A stretch of DNA of 64,000 nucleotides, taken from positions 129,541,555 to 129,605,554 of the forward strand of contig OZ024821.1 in the NCBI GenBank assembly GCA_964016985.1, written 5' to 3'. This document shows positions 11,535-23,113 of this stretch, piece after piece. The translations under genes were made by a program, and so were the position numbers. Position 1 is the first letter of the stretch, and each line of letters starts with the position of its first letter. The DNA comes from Anodontia alba. Taxonomy: Eukaryota; Mollusca; Bivalvia; Lucinida; Lucinidae. A model generated the notes under the pieces. That model was not told the DNA's origin. It searched no databases and worked only from the letters and a program-made list of their open reading frames with translations.

Positions 11535-11622
11535 CCCAGTCAGCATTCTACGTAAATCTATATCGGGCCGTCATCGGCCCGTCAGCTACCCTGACGTAGA
11601 TTTACGTAGAATGCTAGCTGGG
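11535..11622. repeat. GCATTCT palindrome at the donor of the gene 1 exon at 11387
   Basis: It starts at intron base 6, directly after GTAAT. It is a near-perfect inverted repeat with TACGTAAATCTA arms, so the donor lies at the foot of a potential hairpin. Confidence 0.92.
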
Positions 11623-12591
11623 ATCTGAATTACAGCAGTAAATAATATTATTGTTAAAACATTTCTCCGTCAAGAAGCTCCGCCTGAAATTATGACATAA
11701 ACTAGTATTTGCGTAGTATCTCACTTAAAGTGGTGAACAACACAATGAAACCGCTTTCTTTCAACTCATTTACATAAAAAAAAGTTTTCATTGTACATTC
11801 AAACATGCCACAAACATGTATTCATTCATAACCTTAAATTACCTGTTTATATCTAGAAACGAGGTAACATTCTCCAGGAAATGCATCTGTAAATTATACT
11901 GAAGTGCAGTTATTCCGCATTGGCAGGGTATTGGTCTTCCATGGTCGGTAGTTTTCTCCGGTAGTCTGTAAAACCTGGGCTTGGCTCACTGGGCTTGATT
12001 TTGAGCTGGGTTCGATCTTTGCTTGGCTCGATTGATAATAGGGTCAAATCAAGTCAAATTTCAGTGACCGGATCTGTAACCGCAATGTCTGATGTTATAA
12101 AACCAGACGTTTCTAGTTTTTAAACCCGCTGATGCACATCATTCCCTTGAGAGCTGATAGTGGAGGATAGATACATGACTCAGGATAAAACTGTGTTGCG
12201 TTTCAGAATAATTTAAGCGAAAGAGAAAATTTAATATATTTAATAGTATATGTCACACATGTGTGAAGGAAACAAATATTTGTGTTACCGATTTGATAAA
12301 CAACTTAAAATTAAAAAAGATCAAACACTTAGAGGACTAGAATTGCAAGAGTCTGGCACGTCACATTTTAGTTAGCATTAACATTTTAAAGCATCTCCCA
12401 TGGGATATCTACGGGAAGTAGTCCATTAAGATATCAACATCATCACTGACCTAAATGATTCAAGTGCAGTGATCTGGCTTTACCATGTAAATGATGCCTT
12501 GGCATTCACCCTAATTTGCCTTTTCCCTTACATGCTTCTATTTCAATTCCAACCCAGCCCAAAATCGAACCCAAAATAAAGCTCAGCCCAA
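11623..12591. other. intron of gene 1, no feature seen
   Basis: No exon, element or strong repeat recognised. 12876-13709 is likewise empty apart from a 45-bp hairpin at 13510-13556 (AAAGAAAGAATTTGCTCC mirrored). Confidence 0.5.
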
Positions 12592-12875
12592 CATGACGAA
12601 AACACACCTATTCAAATATATAGAAAATTTCACCTCCAAAAACTGAAGAAAAAAAAATCAGATAAAAAGCTCCGATAATTTTCATATTTATGCTCAAAAC
12701 ATAGATTGAGGGTACTCGTTAGAACCGCCTCGTCGAGGCGGTTCTAACAAGTACCCACAATCTATGTTTTTGAGCTGAAATAAGAACAATAGTGTATACC
12801 CCTGTAAACCCCAGTTTTACTATATAAAACTGGGGTCTAAGGGGGTCAAAATTTCATAGGCATGTTTTCGTGATG
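12592..12875 (+). mobile_element. CAT element copy with AA target duplication
   Basis: Complete, with a perfect apex (CCTCGTCGAGG). It is flanked by AA on both sides. Confidence 0.92.
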
Positions 12876-13709
12876 AAGAGCCCAGCCCAGGTTTTACAGA
12901 CTACCGTTTTCTTCGGGTATTCCGGTTTTCCATACCAAGTATGACCACCAAAGTTAACAAACTTCGCGAACGCGGCTGTATAATCGAAGTAGAATAAAAA
13001 CAAGTTTAAAGACCCTACGCGTACTGAACGCATGTCTGTCATTTGGAGTGCTTAAGAATTAAGGGCGAGGTTCCGATCGAATAAAACAAGTTCAAGTAAC
13101 TCTGCTGACCGTTCCAAGACGGTTTCTCGGGCAGACTTTGCTTTAAGATTGGGCCTTTCCTAGGTACACTTCATTTATGCTTTTGGGTACGTAACTGCAC
13201 AACTCGAATAAGTCATTTGCGATCCTTACGAGTTTTATTGAGCTCACACAATGCATGTGAAAAAGAACTGAGTTTGAGTGTGAGTAATGTTACAACATTC
13301 ATTATCCCTCATGGTCAGATTCAGCCAATGCTATTTTCTAGCGTTTTTCTTGTTCATAACAAGTAATTCAAATGATCGCCCTTTCAAATTATTTGTTTGT
13401 ACATGTATAATGCGATGATACTTAAAGGCGAATAGACACACTTTCAAGGGGGTGGGTAGGTAACTCTTTGTAAAATATGTTGCCCTATTCTGAAAATGGA
13501 TCTACCGTAAAAAGAAAGAATTTGCTCCACGTGGGAGTAAATTCTTTCTTTTTAGAATAGGGGGCTTGATGTGCAGAAAAACAAAATAGGAAGTCAGAAA
13601 ATTATCTCCCTCAGAAATGGCTGAAAAATAGCAGTTCCCTTAAAACGAAAGTGGCTTTCTTTGAATGTAACCATTTCCAAATGTATATGTTTGTATTTTT
13701 TGTTTTTAG

Positions 13710-13832
13710 ATCTATCTGTTTTGTGGAAATCTATGCTTGTCCTATGCTGTGGCCTTTGTGGTATCACTTGCTTTTGAATCACCGATGATGGGTCTAGAGA
13801 AGGCTTTGCTTGGCAGAAAAAAGAACAGTTAA
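13710..13832 (+). CDS. nrf-6-like: nrf-6-like gene 1, terminal exon with stop codon
   Basis: The exon follows a T-rich tract and AG at 13708-13709. It reads IYLFCGNLCLSYAVAFVVSL then AFESPMMGLEKALLGRKKNS and stops at TAA 13830-13832. It holds one hydrophobic span, then the SPMMGLEK motif that ends many NRF-6-type proteins (family form FESPxxxLEK), then a basic tail. With the three upstream exons this gives about 190 C-terminal residues of gene 1. A CAT element begins only about 100 nt after the stop, so the 3' UTR is short or includes that element. Confidence 0.93.
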   Translation: MYLFCGNLCLSYAVAFVVSLAFESPMMGLEKALLGRKKNS

Positions 13833-13878
13833 TATCAAACAGCATAGAGTGTTTTTGTCCGTTACTTTTAAAACTTTG

Positions 13879-13884
13879 ATTAAA
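13879..13884 (+). terminator. candidate poly(A) signal of gene 1 (ATTAAA)
   Basis: ATTAAA lies 47 nt after the gene 1 stop and before the CAT element that starts at 13931. It is the commonest variant of AATAAA. The assignment is by position only. Confidence 0.35.
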
Positions 13885-13930
13885 ACGGAAATAACAGAAA
13901 CGCGACGCAGTTTCTTGCAACAAGGATTAT

Positions 13931-14209
13931 TATCACGGAAAAATACCTATATAATTTTGACCTCCTTAAACTCAACTTTTATATAGTAAAACTGGGTTTA
14001 CATGATAAACATTATTTTTTCTTATTTTTGCTCAAAATCATAGATTGTGGGTGCTCGTTAGAACCGTCTCGGCGAGGCGATTCTAACAAATACCCACAAT
14101 CTATGTATTGAGCAGAAATATAAAAAAAATATCAGAATTTTTATCTGACAACTTTCAGTTTTTGGTGGTGAGATTTTCAATATATTTGAATAGGCGTGAT
14201 TTCGTAATG
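13931..14209 (-). mobile_element. CAT element copy just after gene 1
   Basis: It begins about 100 nt after the gene 1 stop. The first base pairs have drifted (TTATCACGG). It could lie in, or end, the 3' UTR. Confidence 0.88.
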
Positions 14210-14582
14210 ATTTAGAATTAAAACGCATATATATATTTAGTTTTGTTCTTGTAAGTTTTCCTAAATGTACATCCTATTTTTAAAGGGTAATTCTTACTCG
14301 CAGACTGTACGCGTTAAAGTATTTAACCTAAGGAACCAATCATCTTGGTGTACATCTTATCAAAAATGGTCAAAAAATAAGAACGATATCAAGGTCAACA
14401 ACCTTCATCATCAGTATCTATATGTACATAGTCGCGACTGTAACATTTGTTTTGATTTATGACAAAATCATGAAGAGTACATAACAAAGTGAAAAATCAC
14501 CGAGCGTACAAAAGATGTCTATTTTAGTGCTGCCTTGTACTGAAACTGCAAACTCCATTCGCATATTAGTTATTTAGATACT

Positions 14583-14861
14583 CATTACGAAAACATGCCT
14601 ATTCAAATATATAGAAAACTTCAGCTCCAAAAACTGAGAAATTTTCAGATAAAAAACCCTGATATTTTTCATATTTCTGTTCAAAACATAGATTGTGGGT
14701 ACTCGTTAGAACCACCTCGGCGAGGCGGTTCTAACGAGTACCTACAATCTATGTTTTTGGGCAGAAATAAGAAAATAATGTATACCCCTGTAAACCCCAG
14801 TTTTACTATATAAAAGTGGGGTTTAAGGGGGTCAATATTATATAGGTATGTTTTCGTGATG
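14583..14861 (+). mobile_element. CAT element copy, well preserved
   Basis: Both ends and a near-perfect palindrome are present. Confidence 0.92.
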
Positions 14862-16165
14862 TTCGATCAATTATGCTTAATTTATTGGTGCTATTGAATA
14901 TCGTCTATCTGCTGCGCTCAAAAAGCCTGATTTATCGAAAGACAGACAGTCCATATGACAGTGAATTTCGTGCACAAAATGAACGTTCTAAATTTCATAA
15001 AACCCTAGTTAGTTCAGCAAGATTCCGTAAAACTAGTTGCTGACAAAAATAGATGTCTTCATCATCTTTATGACGTAGGTTGTTAGTTTAAAGTTTTTAA
15101 AACAGTGAGTATGAGTGCCGAAATTTTGAATATTTTAGCGTGATACCACCAATAAAAGCTGCCTTTTGATAAGAATATATTACATATGTGACGACCATGT
15201 TATGCTTTTTTGTTTCTGTATCAGGGTAAGGGCAACTTTGGCCAAATTTTAACCCATCTGTGCCGAGTGGACTCTTTGTACATTAACTATTTGGACAGGC
15301 TCATTTTCAATATAAGGAGAGTCTGGTTATTTTTTTATTGTTACCATGTTTTATAGAAATTCCTATATCTAATATAAACAGTGTAGATCCTGATCAGACG
15401 CCGCGTTTTGCAGCGTCTGGTGTCGGTCAAGATTGTCTGCCCGTCACGAAAACATGCCTAAATAATTTTGACCCCCTTAGAACCCACTTTTATATAGTAA
15501 AACTGGAGTTTACAGGGGTAGACATTTATTTTTCTTATTTCTGCTCAAAAACATAGATAGTGGGTACTCGTTAGAACTAACGAGTACACACAGTCTATGT
15601 TTTTGAACAGAAATATGAAAAATATCAGAGTTTTTTTATCAGAAAATTTTCAGTTTTTGGAGGCGAAATTTTCTATATATTTGAATAGGCGTGTTTTCGT
15701 AATGAATGTCCCTTATATGGGAAGCTAGGCATACATTAAACTTTTTAAATTTTTTCTGCTTCTTTTCTGCTGACCATTTTAAACTGTTCTCCACACAGCA
15801 GTCATACCGAAAATGGTCTGCAATAAATCAAATAAGTACTGCTGTTCAAATTATCCATTTTTTTTTTGTTTTTTTTTTGCAGTTATTTTCTTCTAGTGAT
15901 AGAATTTTGCCTATGTACGTAGAAAGTTAGCGGTTCTATCGGCAACACTTTTTGCTTACGTAAACAATATTATGTTACCTTATTAATATTCACTAGCTGT
16001 TTAAGACTTCTCATTGGTCGAGAGAATGCCACGTGCAGGGCAATATTCTTTAAGATTATCCTGATATCACTCTTGCAAGTATTATTTCCTTCCGAGTGAC
16101 GTCACTGCTGTAAGTACAGTTGAACTTGTGACGCCATGGTAAAGTAACGTTAATGCGACGTCAAC
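14862..16165. other. intergenic, CAT element only
   Basis: Apart from the CAT element 15442-15704 and a partial hairpin at 15378-15440, nothing recognised. Confidence 0.5.
15442..15704 (-). mobile_element. CAT element copy with deleted apex
   Basis: The apex CCGCCTCG/CGAGGCGG is missing; the arms meet as GAACTAACGAGTAC. It follows a partial GCAAACAGTG-type hairpin at about 15378-15440. Confidence 0.9.
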
Positions 16166-16560
16166 CATCTTCAATGACTCGAACACCAAAAGCTCGTACA
16201 CCTGGCTGATTCGAACTTGTTTTAGAGTCCCTAGAGTATATTTCCAGTCGCTCAAGAAAACTAAAATTTAGGGAATTTTTAGGGAAATTTTCTTATTCAT
16301 CATGATAATGTATGTTGTGTGTACTCATTAGAATCGCCTCCTCGAGTAAACTCAACATACCATTATTTTATGAACGATCGAAAAGACACCCCTAAATTAT
16401 TCCCATTAGCCTTCTGACCGGGCGAATATTAACGCTCAGTGACTCGAACTGCCCATGTACAAATTTCCATGGGTCTAAAGACGTCCCACTCCCATAAAAT
16501 ATAGTGGAAACGGGGGTATGTAGGTGGGGTGTGGGGAGGGGAATGCAAATATTACTGTTT
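16166..16560. mobile_element. CAGT element relative without clear ends
   Basis: Contains TTCAATGACTCGAACACC, the ACTCATTAGAATCGCCTCCT core and AGTGACTCGAACTGCCCATG of the family at 9128-9774. The termini have decayed. Confidence 0.65.
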
Positions 16561-16829
16561 TCAAACCAGCCTAACAATTTGTTTATCGCTTCTAGTAACC
16601 TTTTTACTGTGCATTGTATATATCTATCTTCATGTGCCTAAGAATCAAACACTTCATCATTTCTCGTATTTGAGCCAGCGCTAGACAAAATCTATGTACA
16701 AATAAGACATGCGACCAGCCAAGACTAAGATCAGCCTGCGCATCCGCACAGTCTGATCAGAGTTTTCACTGATCGCACGCGACTTTTACAGCCTTCGGGC
16801 TATCTAAAGAGGGATGAACAAGAACCTTT

Positions 16830-17095
16830 GCCATAAACCGGTGATCATGTGAACCAACGGATGAATGGCCACCGTGATGATTGGAAACACAAGCGTTCAA
16901 TAGGTCTCCTGTCGCAGAACACTTCTGTTCAACAGAACATGATTTCCTTAACCACGCCTCGCTTTGTAGCTTAGATCATAACCCGGAGTGGTCAGATCGA
17001 ACCAGGAAAGCTCGAAAGAGCTATTGGATCCGACGTCTGAACACTCTACAGCCATATGGTATCAACAAAGGCGACCAGCAGAGGGAATCATCGTT
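16830..17095 (+). pseudogene. Penelope-like element remnant (GIY-YIG C-terminal part)
   Basis: Two overlapping frames carry the C-terminal GIY-YIG endonuclease part of a Penelope-type retroelement. The first reads VNQRMNGHRDDWKHKR (to about 16896). After an apparent one-base shift the second reads FNRSPVAEHFCSTEHDFLNH, then WSDRTRKARKSYWIRRLNTL and QPYGINKGD. The RMNxHR...PVAxHF...ESYWIxxLxTLxPxGIN pattern is typical. No reverse-transcriptase part is seen upstream, so this is a truncated, frameshifted fragment. The following 70 bp have no recognised content. Confidence 0.75.
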
Positions 17096-17390
17096 CCTTA
17101 GTCAGGGCATGCGACAGCTATGTGGACCGTTTAGTTCATGTGATTTTTCCGGAATCACAGCGTAAGTTGGGCCCACTTGCTTTAAGTATTGGTGAGAAAC
17201 ACTCAGTTTGGCGTATATCCCTTTTGGTGTAAGGTTTATGGCGCATTGTATACATTGTAGTTATGGGCATAATGGTATTTACTTTTTGCTTTTTGTACGT
17301 TGTGTGTAGGTTGATTCTGATAAGAAAGTTAAGCTTTTGTTTCCTTTTATGGTACGCTGTGTTTATCGCGCAATGTATGCATTTCACATA

Positions 17391-17711
17391 CAGTCGACTC
17401 TCGTTATCTCGAATTCCAAGGGACTCTCTGAAATACTTCGATATCCGTACTTCGACATATCAGATTTGCAGAATTGAGGAAAAACTAATTCGATTAACTA
17501 CATTTAACAAATATATGTGCAATTTGAAGTTAGAGATATATTGAAAATATTGTGAAAAAGAGGAGAAATTGCTCCTGAGGAGCAATTTCTCCTCTTTTCC
17601 ACAATATTTTTACATGTTGTTACATTTTCATGTTTAGGCAGGGACCAGATTTTCACTTCGAGGTAAGCGGTTATTCGAGATAAGCGAGGTCGAGATAGTG
17701 AGAGTCAACTG
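17391..17711. mobile_element. TA-flanked CAGT element with inner hairpin
   Basis: Begins CAGTCGACTCTCGTTATCTC and ends GAGATAGTGAGAGTCAACTG, TA on both sides. The centre is a perfect hairpin, AGGAGAAATTGCTCCT.AGGAGCAATTTCTCCT, at about 17554-17597. Typical of a pogo/Tc-type non-autonomous element. Confidence 0.85.
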
Positions 17712-18540
17712 TATATCCAACACGCTCAGTTATCAAGTCGCAGCGGGCTAGATAACATGGGTTCGAAAAGAACATAATCTGTTTTCCATCTGTTTCGACT
17801 CATGTAACTTTTGTTTGTAAATTTAAGAGTTTTCATTTTCTTTTTTTATTTATCTCTATGTAAATATAAAAAAGGTAAACTTCTGAAAACGGCGAAAGCC
17901 GAGAGTCCTCAGGTAAATAAACCCTTTGCACTATTTATGATTGGTTTAAACGATATTTTATTTGTTCCTTTACATATAAACAAATATATACATCAAATGT
18001 CCCAGGATCTGACGGTAAGCTAGAAGCTAGAAACTGTTAATGATTAACTCTCAATATGAAGTTAAACCTCTATCATTTCAGCATCCTTTCTGGATCCAGC
18101 GCTACCAAAAAGATTTTTGTTAGATGTTATGCTCCTTCTCCCACTATACATCTGTATGTGTGTGTGTGTGTGTTCTGGGATGTGGGAACATTTTTCATTT
18201 TTTTTTTTTTTTTTTGATAAGTAGACCATTAAGTTTCCAATATCCAAGTATATAATGTTCCCACAAACCAGGTACAGAATAAACCCTGTATGTCCTATAT
18301 ATTTATACGTTCCCAAATAACATTTTATATATATATATATAAGACCAAAGAATTCCGGCTCAGGATCATAACTGATGCAAGTACTTCGGGCTGAGTGAGG
18401 TTCGAACCCACGCCGGCTTCGACGGCAGCGCATAGCCCTTCAGAGTCAGGAGACATAGCCATTGCACCACTAAGCTTGTTAAAAACATGTTTCATGGAAC
18501 AGTATTATGCTGTCTGATGTGCTTTGTGGGCTATCTTGTA
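17712..18540. other. intergenic, no gene seen
   Basis: Holds a short TG run (18156-18173), a T-run (18199-18215) and the SINE head at 18378-18478. Confidence 0.5.
18378..18478 (-). mobile_element. tRNA-like SINE head
   Basis: On the minus strand: GCTTAGTGGTGCAATGGCTA (A box) and GTGGGTTCGAACCTC (B box). No body recognised. Confidence 0.55.
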
Positions 18541-19090
18541 GGGGATACCCTTCTGAAATCTTGTGGGGGATACTCTTCTGAAATTGGCACAGTTAAGATG
18601 GACAGGCCATGTTACCAGAATGCTTGATGAACGTTTGCCAAAGAAAATCCTCTATGGAGAACTTCAAGTAGGAAAACGCTCCCATGGTGGTCAGAAGAAG
18701 CGACACAAGGACACCCTCAAAGCCTCCCTTAAAGAATTCAACATACCAACAGAGTCATGGGAACAGATTGCACAAGATCGTACAAAGTGGCGAGGCCTCA
18801 TAAAAAAGGGGAGCTGGTGAATACGAAGCAAAAAGAATCAGCGAAGCCGAGCAGAAACGTACACAGCGGAAAGCCAGAGCTAAGGCATCACCAACAGAGC
18901 TTTCTTCCTCAGACCTCTCTTGTTCTGTCTGCAACAGGCAGTTTAGAGCTAAAATTGCTCTCATCAGCCATCTTAGAACACACAAATACAAATGTAATAA
19001 CACATCACACAGTTGATTAGGATTGGTCATTGTCAGTAATGACAGACGAACAACCGTGAGGGATATAGGATTACTTGTTCGCTGGAGGGA
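18541..19090 (+). pseudogene. 3' end of an RTE-type LINE (reverse transcriptase C-terminus)
   Basis: The + strand frame from 18563 (no ATG) reads LKLAQLRWTGHVTRMLDERL, then PKKILYGELQVGKRSHGGQK and so on to RTKWRGLIKKG. This LRWxGHVxRMxxxRLPKxxLYGEL...W..LAQDRxxW pattern is the standard tail of RTE-like LINE proteins. A frameshift in an A-run near 18807 moves the frame. The shifted frame continues EAKRISEAEQKRTQRK and ends in a C2H2-like CSVCNRQFRAKIALISHLRT, then H, with stop near 19015. A short tandem duplication (GGGGATAC...CTTCTGAAAT) sits at its 5' break. It is a truncated dead copy. Confidence 0.82.
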
Positions 19091-19138
19091 AATTCATTTA
19101 TTCAATTAAATGGGATGTCATATAGAACATGGGGTATC

Positions 19139-19418
19139 CATCACGAAAACATGCCTATATAATTCTAACACCCTTAAACCCCACTTTTATATAGTAAAAC
19201 TGGGGTTTACAGGGGTATACATTATCTAACTTATTTCTGCTCAAAAACATAGATTGTGGGTATTCGTTAGAACCGCCTCTGCGAGGCGGTTCTAACGAGT
19301 ACCCACAATCTATGTTTTGAGCAGAAATATGAAAAATAATTGAATTTTTTGTCTGAAAATGTTCAATTTTTCGGTGATTAACTTTTCAGTATATTTGAAT
19401 AGGCATGTTTTCGTAATG
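19139..19418 (-). mobile_element. CAT element copy
   Basis: Complete, just after the RTE fragment. A 21-22 bp minisatellite starts right after it. Confidence 0.92.
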
Positions 19419-19424
19419 TTATTT

Positions 19425-19725
19425 GGTATGTCGATGTCTATATTGATGTGTAAGATGTTTTATTTGGCGGGCGAGATGTCTTATGTGGTGGGTAGGATAT
19501 CTACTATGGGGAATTGAATAAGATACCTTGTATGTTGTAGTGGATGTCTTGTGTGGGACGTGGGATGTCTTGTGTGGGACGTGGGATGTCTTGTGTAGGG
19601 CGTGGGATGTCTGGTGTAGGATGTAGGATATCTGAATTAGTATATTAGATATCTTGTATCTTGCATTGGACATCTTGTATCCTGTGTGGGATGTCTGATA
19701 TAGTATGTAGGATGTCTAATCTGCA
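19425..19725. repeat. 21-22 bp minisatellite
   Basis: Degenerate tandem GGATGTCTTGTGTGGGACGT units, best in 19541-19620, directly after the CAT element 19139-19418. It reads open on the minus strand only because of its 21-bp period. Confidence 0.88.
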
Positions 19726-19865
19726 TTATAAATGGTAAAACGGCTTGCCATATGATTATATATTTAAGGCAGATGGATTATTTACCAGGAGAATTCACTC
19801 TTGTTCAAAACGCTGCTGATTCGTCCGGAGAAGCAATGCTGCATATAATAAGGAGACAACTATAA

Positions 19866-19972
19866 CCCAGTAAGCATTTTATGTAAATCTATAGCGGGCC
19901 GTTATCGGCCCGTCAGGGTAGCTGACGGGCCGATAACGGCCCGCTATAGATTTATAAAGAATGCTAGCTGGG
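19866..19972. repeat. GCATTCT palindrome
   Basis: Almost perfect inverted repeat with apex CGTCAGGGTAGCTGACG. Confidence 0.93.
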
Positions 19973-20962
19973 AAGACTGTCTCTGCATGCAGTAGAGACG
20001 CGAAACACCACTACTTAACGTGCTGAAAACGGCATGCTATTAAGCGTTAAACGTTACGTAACATGCGTTATGTGTGGTTTCTGCGACACGTTTAAACGTC
20101 ACCATTTATTGTTGTTTTCAATTAGACTGCTTCACAGTTCGACAAATTTACTATCGTTCTACGAGGTCATGTCGAGCAGTCTAGTTTTCAATATGTTTGC
20201 CTGAAGGTCAGCATTAGTTGTGAAAGCGCTTACAAAAAAAAAAAAAAAAAAAAAAAATTAAGCAACAAAAGTTAGACTACTTCTGTTCATTATCTCTTAT
20301 TAATAATAATATTATAGTTTGTTGTAACACTGTCACATGAATTTTATTCCAGGTCCTGTGGAAAAAAAATAGTGTGGGCTGTGTAAACAACACAACAATT
20401 ATCTTGTATTTGATAGTCACAAGTAATGGTATTATTTATGTGTGTTTCTATGATAATGCTTTATATAAACATTTATATAAAAAAAACAAGTGACTGTTAA
20501 TTTCACAAAGATGACTTCAGCTTGAAAATAAATGTCTTGCATTTGTGCATAAACAGGCATCAATTTTACTGACATTGAGCTGTTCATGGGGCCTTCCACA
20601 GACCTTAATCTATTTTAGCACTTTTCCAGACTTTTTACGGGCTTTGGAAAGGGCGCAGTTTCAACATTTACCATTGGTTGCCTGTCTGCGTACCTGCACT
20701 CGCTATTGCATTGTCTCCAAGAGCATCTTTTTGTTGGTATTTTCTTATAAAAGGCAAGAAACACGAATAAGCAAAATATCCCTGTTAACACACTGACTTC
20801 TATAGCTGTTGTAGTATCTACTTTCACTTTCATCATGAATGAACTCTTATCTTATTATTATTGCGCATGCTCCTATGTATTCTTGCTCTATTTTGTATAT
20901 GCTACGGCGGCAGTATAAAATAGAGCTTGTAGGTAGTAACACGTGTTGTGTTTAAGTAAGCC
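19973..20962. other. intergenic, no gene supported
   Basis: A 73-codon minus-strand frame (20836-20615) has one hydrophobic stretch (VSVLTGIFCLFVFLAFY) but no recognisable family or splice context. Confidence 0.4.
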
Positions 20963-21241
20963 CATCACGAAAATACGCCTATATAATTTTGACCCCCTTA
21001 AACCCCACTTTTATATAGCAAAACTGGGGTTTACAGGGGTATATATTATTTTTCTTATTTCTGCTCAAAACCATAGATTGTGGGTACTCGTTAGAACCGC
21101 CTCGCCGAGGCGGTTCTAACGAGTACCCACAATCTATGTTTTGAGTAGAAATGTGAAAAATATAAGAATTTTTATCAGATTTTTTTCATTTTTTTGATGG
21201 TAAAATTTTCAGTTTATTTGAATAGGCATGTTTTCGTAATG
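20963..21241 (-). mobile_element. CAT element copy with CC target duplication
   Basis: Complete and flanked by CC on both sides. It is the first of two copies in opposite orientation upstream of gene 2. Confidence 0.92.
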
Positions 21242-21366
21242 CCACGCTCTGTGGATGGACATGCTTGTCATTATATAATTATTAAATAAGAACAACCTAC
21301 AATACAACATTAGCAGTACACAGATTTTATGAGATTGTACATGGGTAACGTGGGTAAACAATCTGT

Positions 21367-21608
21367 CATTACGAAAACATGCCTATTCAAATATACTAAG
21401 AAGTTATTCACCAAAAAACTTGAAAAATTTCAGACAAAAAATTCAAATATTTTTCATATTTCTGCTCAAAACATAGATTGTGGGTACTCGTTAGAACCGC
21501 TTTTGAGCAGAAATAAGAAAAATAATGTATACCCCTGTAAACCCCATTTTTACTATATAAAATTGGGGTTTAAGGGGATCAAAAATATATAGGCGTGTTT
21601 TCGTGATG
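21367..21608 (+). mobile_element. CAT element copy in the gene 2 upstream region
   Basis: The right arm of the central palindrome is deleted (GAACCGC joins TTTTGAGCAG). It ends about 100 bp before the candidate TATA box. Confidence 0.9.
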
Positions 21609-21706
21609 TAATGCTACTAGTGATAAAATTTCCGGATAATATCGTAGATGAAAAACAAGTCATAACGAGGCCCATCTGTCAGTTAGTTATTCGAATCTCA
21701 TTCAAG

Positions 21707-21713
21707 TATAAAA
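21707..21713 (+). promoter_or_regulatory. candidate TATA box of nrf-6-like gene 2
   Basis: TATAAAA lies 80 nt upstream of the first ATG of gene 2, a plausible spacing for a short 5' UTR. The CAT element at 21367-21608 ends about 100 bp upstream of it. Position and sequence are the only evidence. Confidence 0.4.
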
Positions 21714-21786
21714 TTACGCTACATAATCCGTTATTTCAAAATACAGCTGTGATGTATTTTTCCTGAGTTCAACTCGAGAAAAGAAA

Positions 21787-22111
21787 ATGATGAAAGGAAT
21801 GCTTATCTGTATTCTTACTGCTGCGTGTTTAGTGGGGAGTGTCAAGAGTCAGGATCAGCACCTGGAGCCGGATTTAATGAAAGAGTCACGAAACATTTCT
21901 GGGTTTTCAGAATCCAGTTCGAAAATGGAATATCCGACTCAGAACTCAAGACTTTTGGAAGATCCACAGTACGTTATAAGAATGGTGGAACGATTATTAC
22001 AGGAAGGAATTATTGGCAAAGAATACAGTGCCAATGTGTCAGATGTGTGTCTGAACCATACCAGCATGTTTCTGTCTGCATTGGCTGAACGTCAGCAGTG
22101 GGCGCTTAGAA
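21787..22111 (+). CDS. nrf-6-like: nrf-6-like gene 2, first coding exon with signal peptide
   Basis: The exon begins at a doubled ATG (21787, 21790) and runs 108 codons plus one base to a GTAAGT donor at 22112. Residues 1-21 form a signal peptide (MMKGMLICILTAACLVGSVK, then SQ). The mature part is polar, with N-glycosylation sequons at N36, N83 and N90. It ends in DVCLNHTSMFLSALAERQQW followed by ALR, matching the start of the NRF domain, a lumenal or extracellular N-terminal domain of this family. The spare base A joins TG of the next exon to give Met, producing WALRMFDAVGK, a continuous family motif. This is the best support for both splice sites. Confidence 0.9.
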
Positions 22112-22145
22112 GTAAGTTACCGTATTCTATCTAATTACCACACAC

Positions 22146-22260
22146 AAAGTTAGTATTCTGCTTAAATTTTAAGCTATATCGGACTGTTAATATCGCCCCG
22201 ACAGGAGTCATGTCGGGCCGATAACGGTCCGATATTGTTTTAAGCAGAGTGCTACCTTGG
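22146..22260. repeat. GCATTCT-type palindrome just after gene 2 exon 1
   Basis: Older copy with arms TATTCTGCTTAAATTTTAAG and its imperfect inverse. It begins at intron base 35. Confidence 0.82.
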
Positions 22261-22287
22261 TTGTATACTCAGATTTTTTATAGTACT

Positions 22288-22324
<37 letters not shown>

Positions 22325-22398
22325 TAAATGTAAAATATCTACCAAATCAGAATCAGAATTTTTAATTTTGACATTTAATGACATTCATTCACCATGAT

Positions 22399-22460
22399 CC
22401 CAGCATGACGTTGCATCGACGTTGAGCCGACGTTGTATAAACGTCATGTGCCTGCTGGGA
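22399..22460. repeat. ACGTTG palindrome, mostly one arm
   Basis: CCCAGCATGACGTTGC then GTGCCTGCTGGG; most of the left arm is deleted. Confidence 0.78.
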
Positions 22461-22830
22461 TGGCACACTTTGAAGACAAATCATGATCAGAGGACTATTT
22501 AATTATGCTTATGCGATAGTTTGTCTGATTCATATGTTGTTGGTTGACATTTCAGTTGTCTCGACTTGTCGAAGCAATTCAAATGAGTACTCACAATACA
22601 CATTATCTGTTTAAATACAGAAGCAGAAAAAGTACACCAGACTGTAATCAGAATAATACGAAATTCCTTGACTGTATGCTTATAGGGGTATGTGCGGCAA
22701 TCAGGTCGAATACGTACGGTATGCTAAATTTACCGTAATTCCCCTAAATATACGAACAGCTAAATACTTTTCCATTCTTTGCTAAACATTGATCAAACCT
22801 TTTGTATTAATGTTTTATGTCTAAGCTGCT

Positions 22831-23113
22831 CATCACGAAAACATGCCTATACTCGTAATTTTGACCCCCTTAAATCCCACATTTATTAGTAAAACTGGGG
22901 TTTACAGGGGTACACATTATTTTTCTTATTTCTGCTCAAAACATAGATTGTGGGTACTCGTTAGAACCGCCGCGTCGAGGTTGTTCTAACAAGTACCCAC
23001 AATCTATGTTTTGAGCAGAAATATGAAAAATATAAGAATTTTTTTTATCTGCAAATTTTCATTTTTTGATGGTATAATTTTCAGAATATTTGAATAGGCA
23101 TGTTTTCGTAATG
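22831..23113 (-). mobile_element. CAT element copy
   Basis: Complete, in intron 1 of gene 2. Confidence 0.92.

Noticed and set aside
17263..17544. 93-codon frame with a hydrophobic start (FCFLYVVCRLILIRKLSFCF)
   Set aside because: It runs into the TA-flanked CAGT element at 17391 and has no homologous or splice support.
19419..19673. 84-codon minus-strand frame with HKTSHVPHKTS repeats
   Set aside because: It comes from a 21-22 bp minisatellite; no start context or flanking gene.
19425..19725. CRISPR-like array
   Set aside because: Units are head-to-tail without unique spacers and the genome is eukaryotic; it is a minisatellite.
20615..20836. 73-codon minus-strand frame with a hydrophobic segment
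   Set aside because: No recognisable family, no splice or poly(A) support, and length within chance for this base composition.
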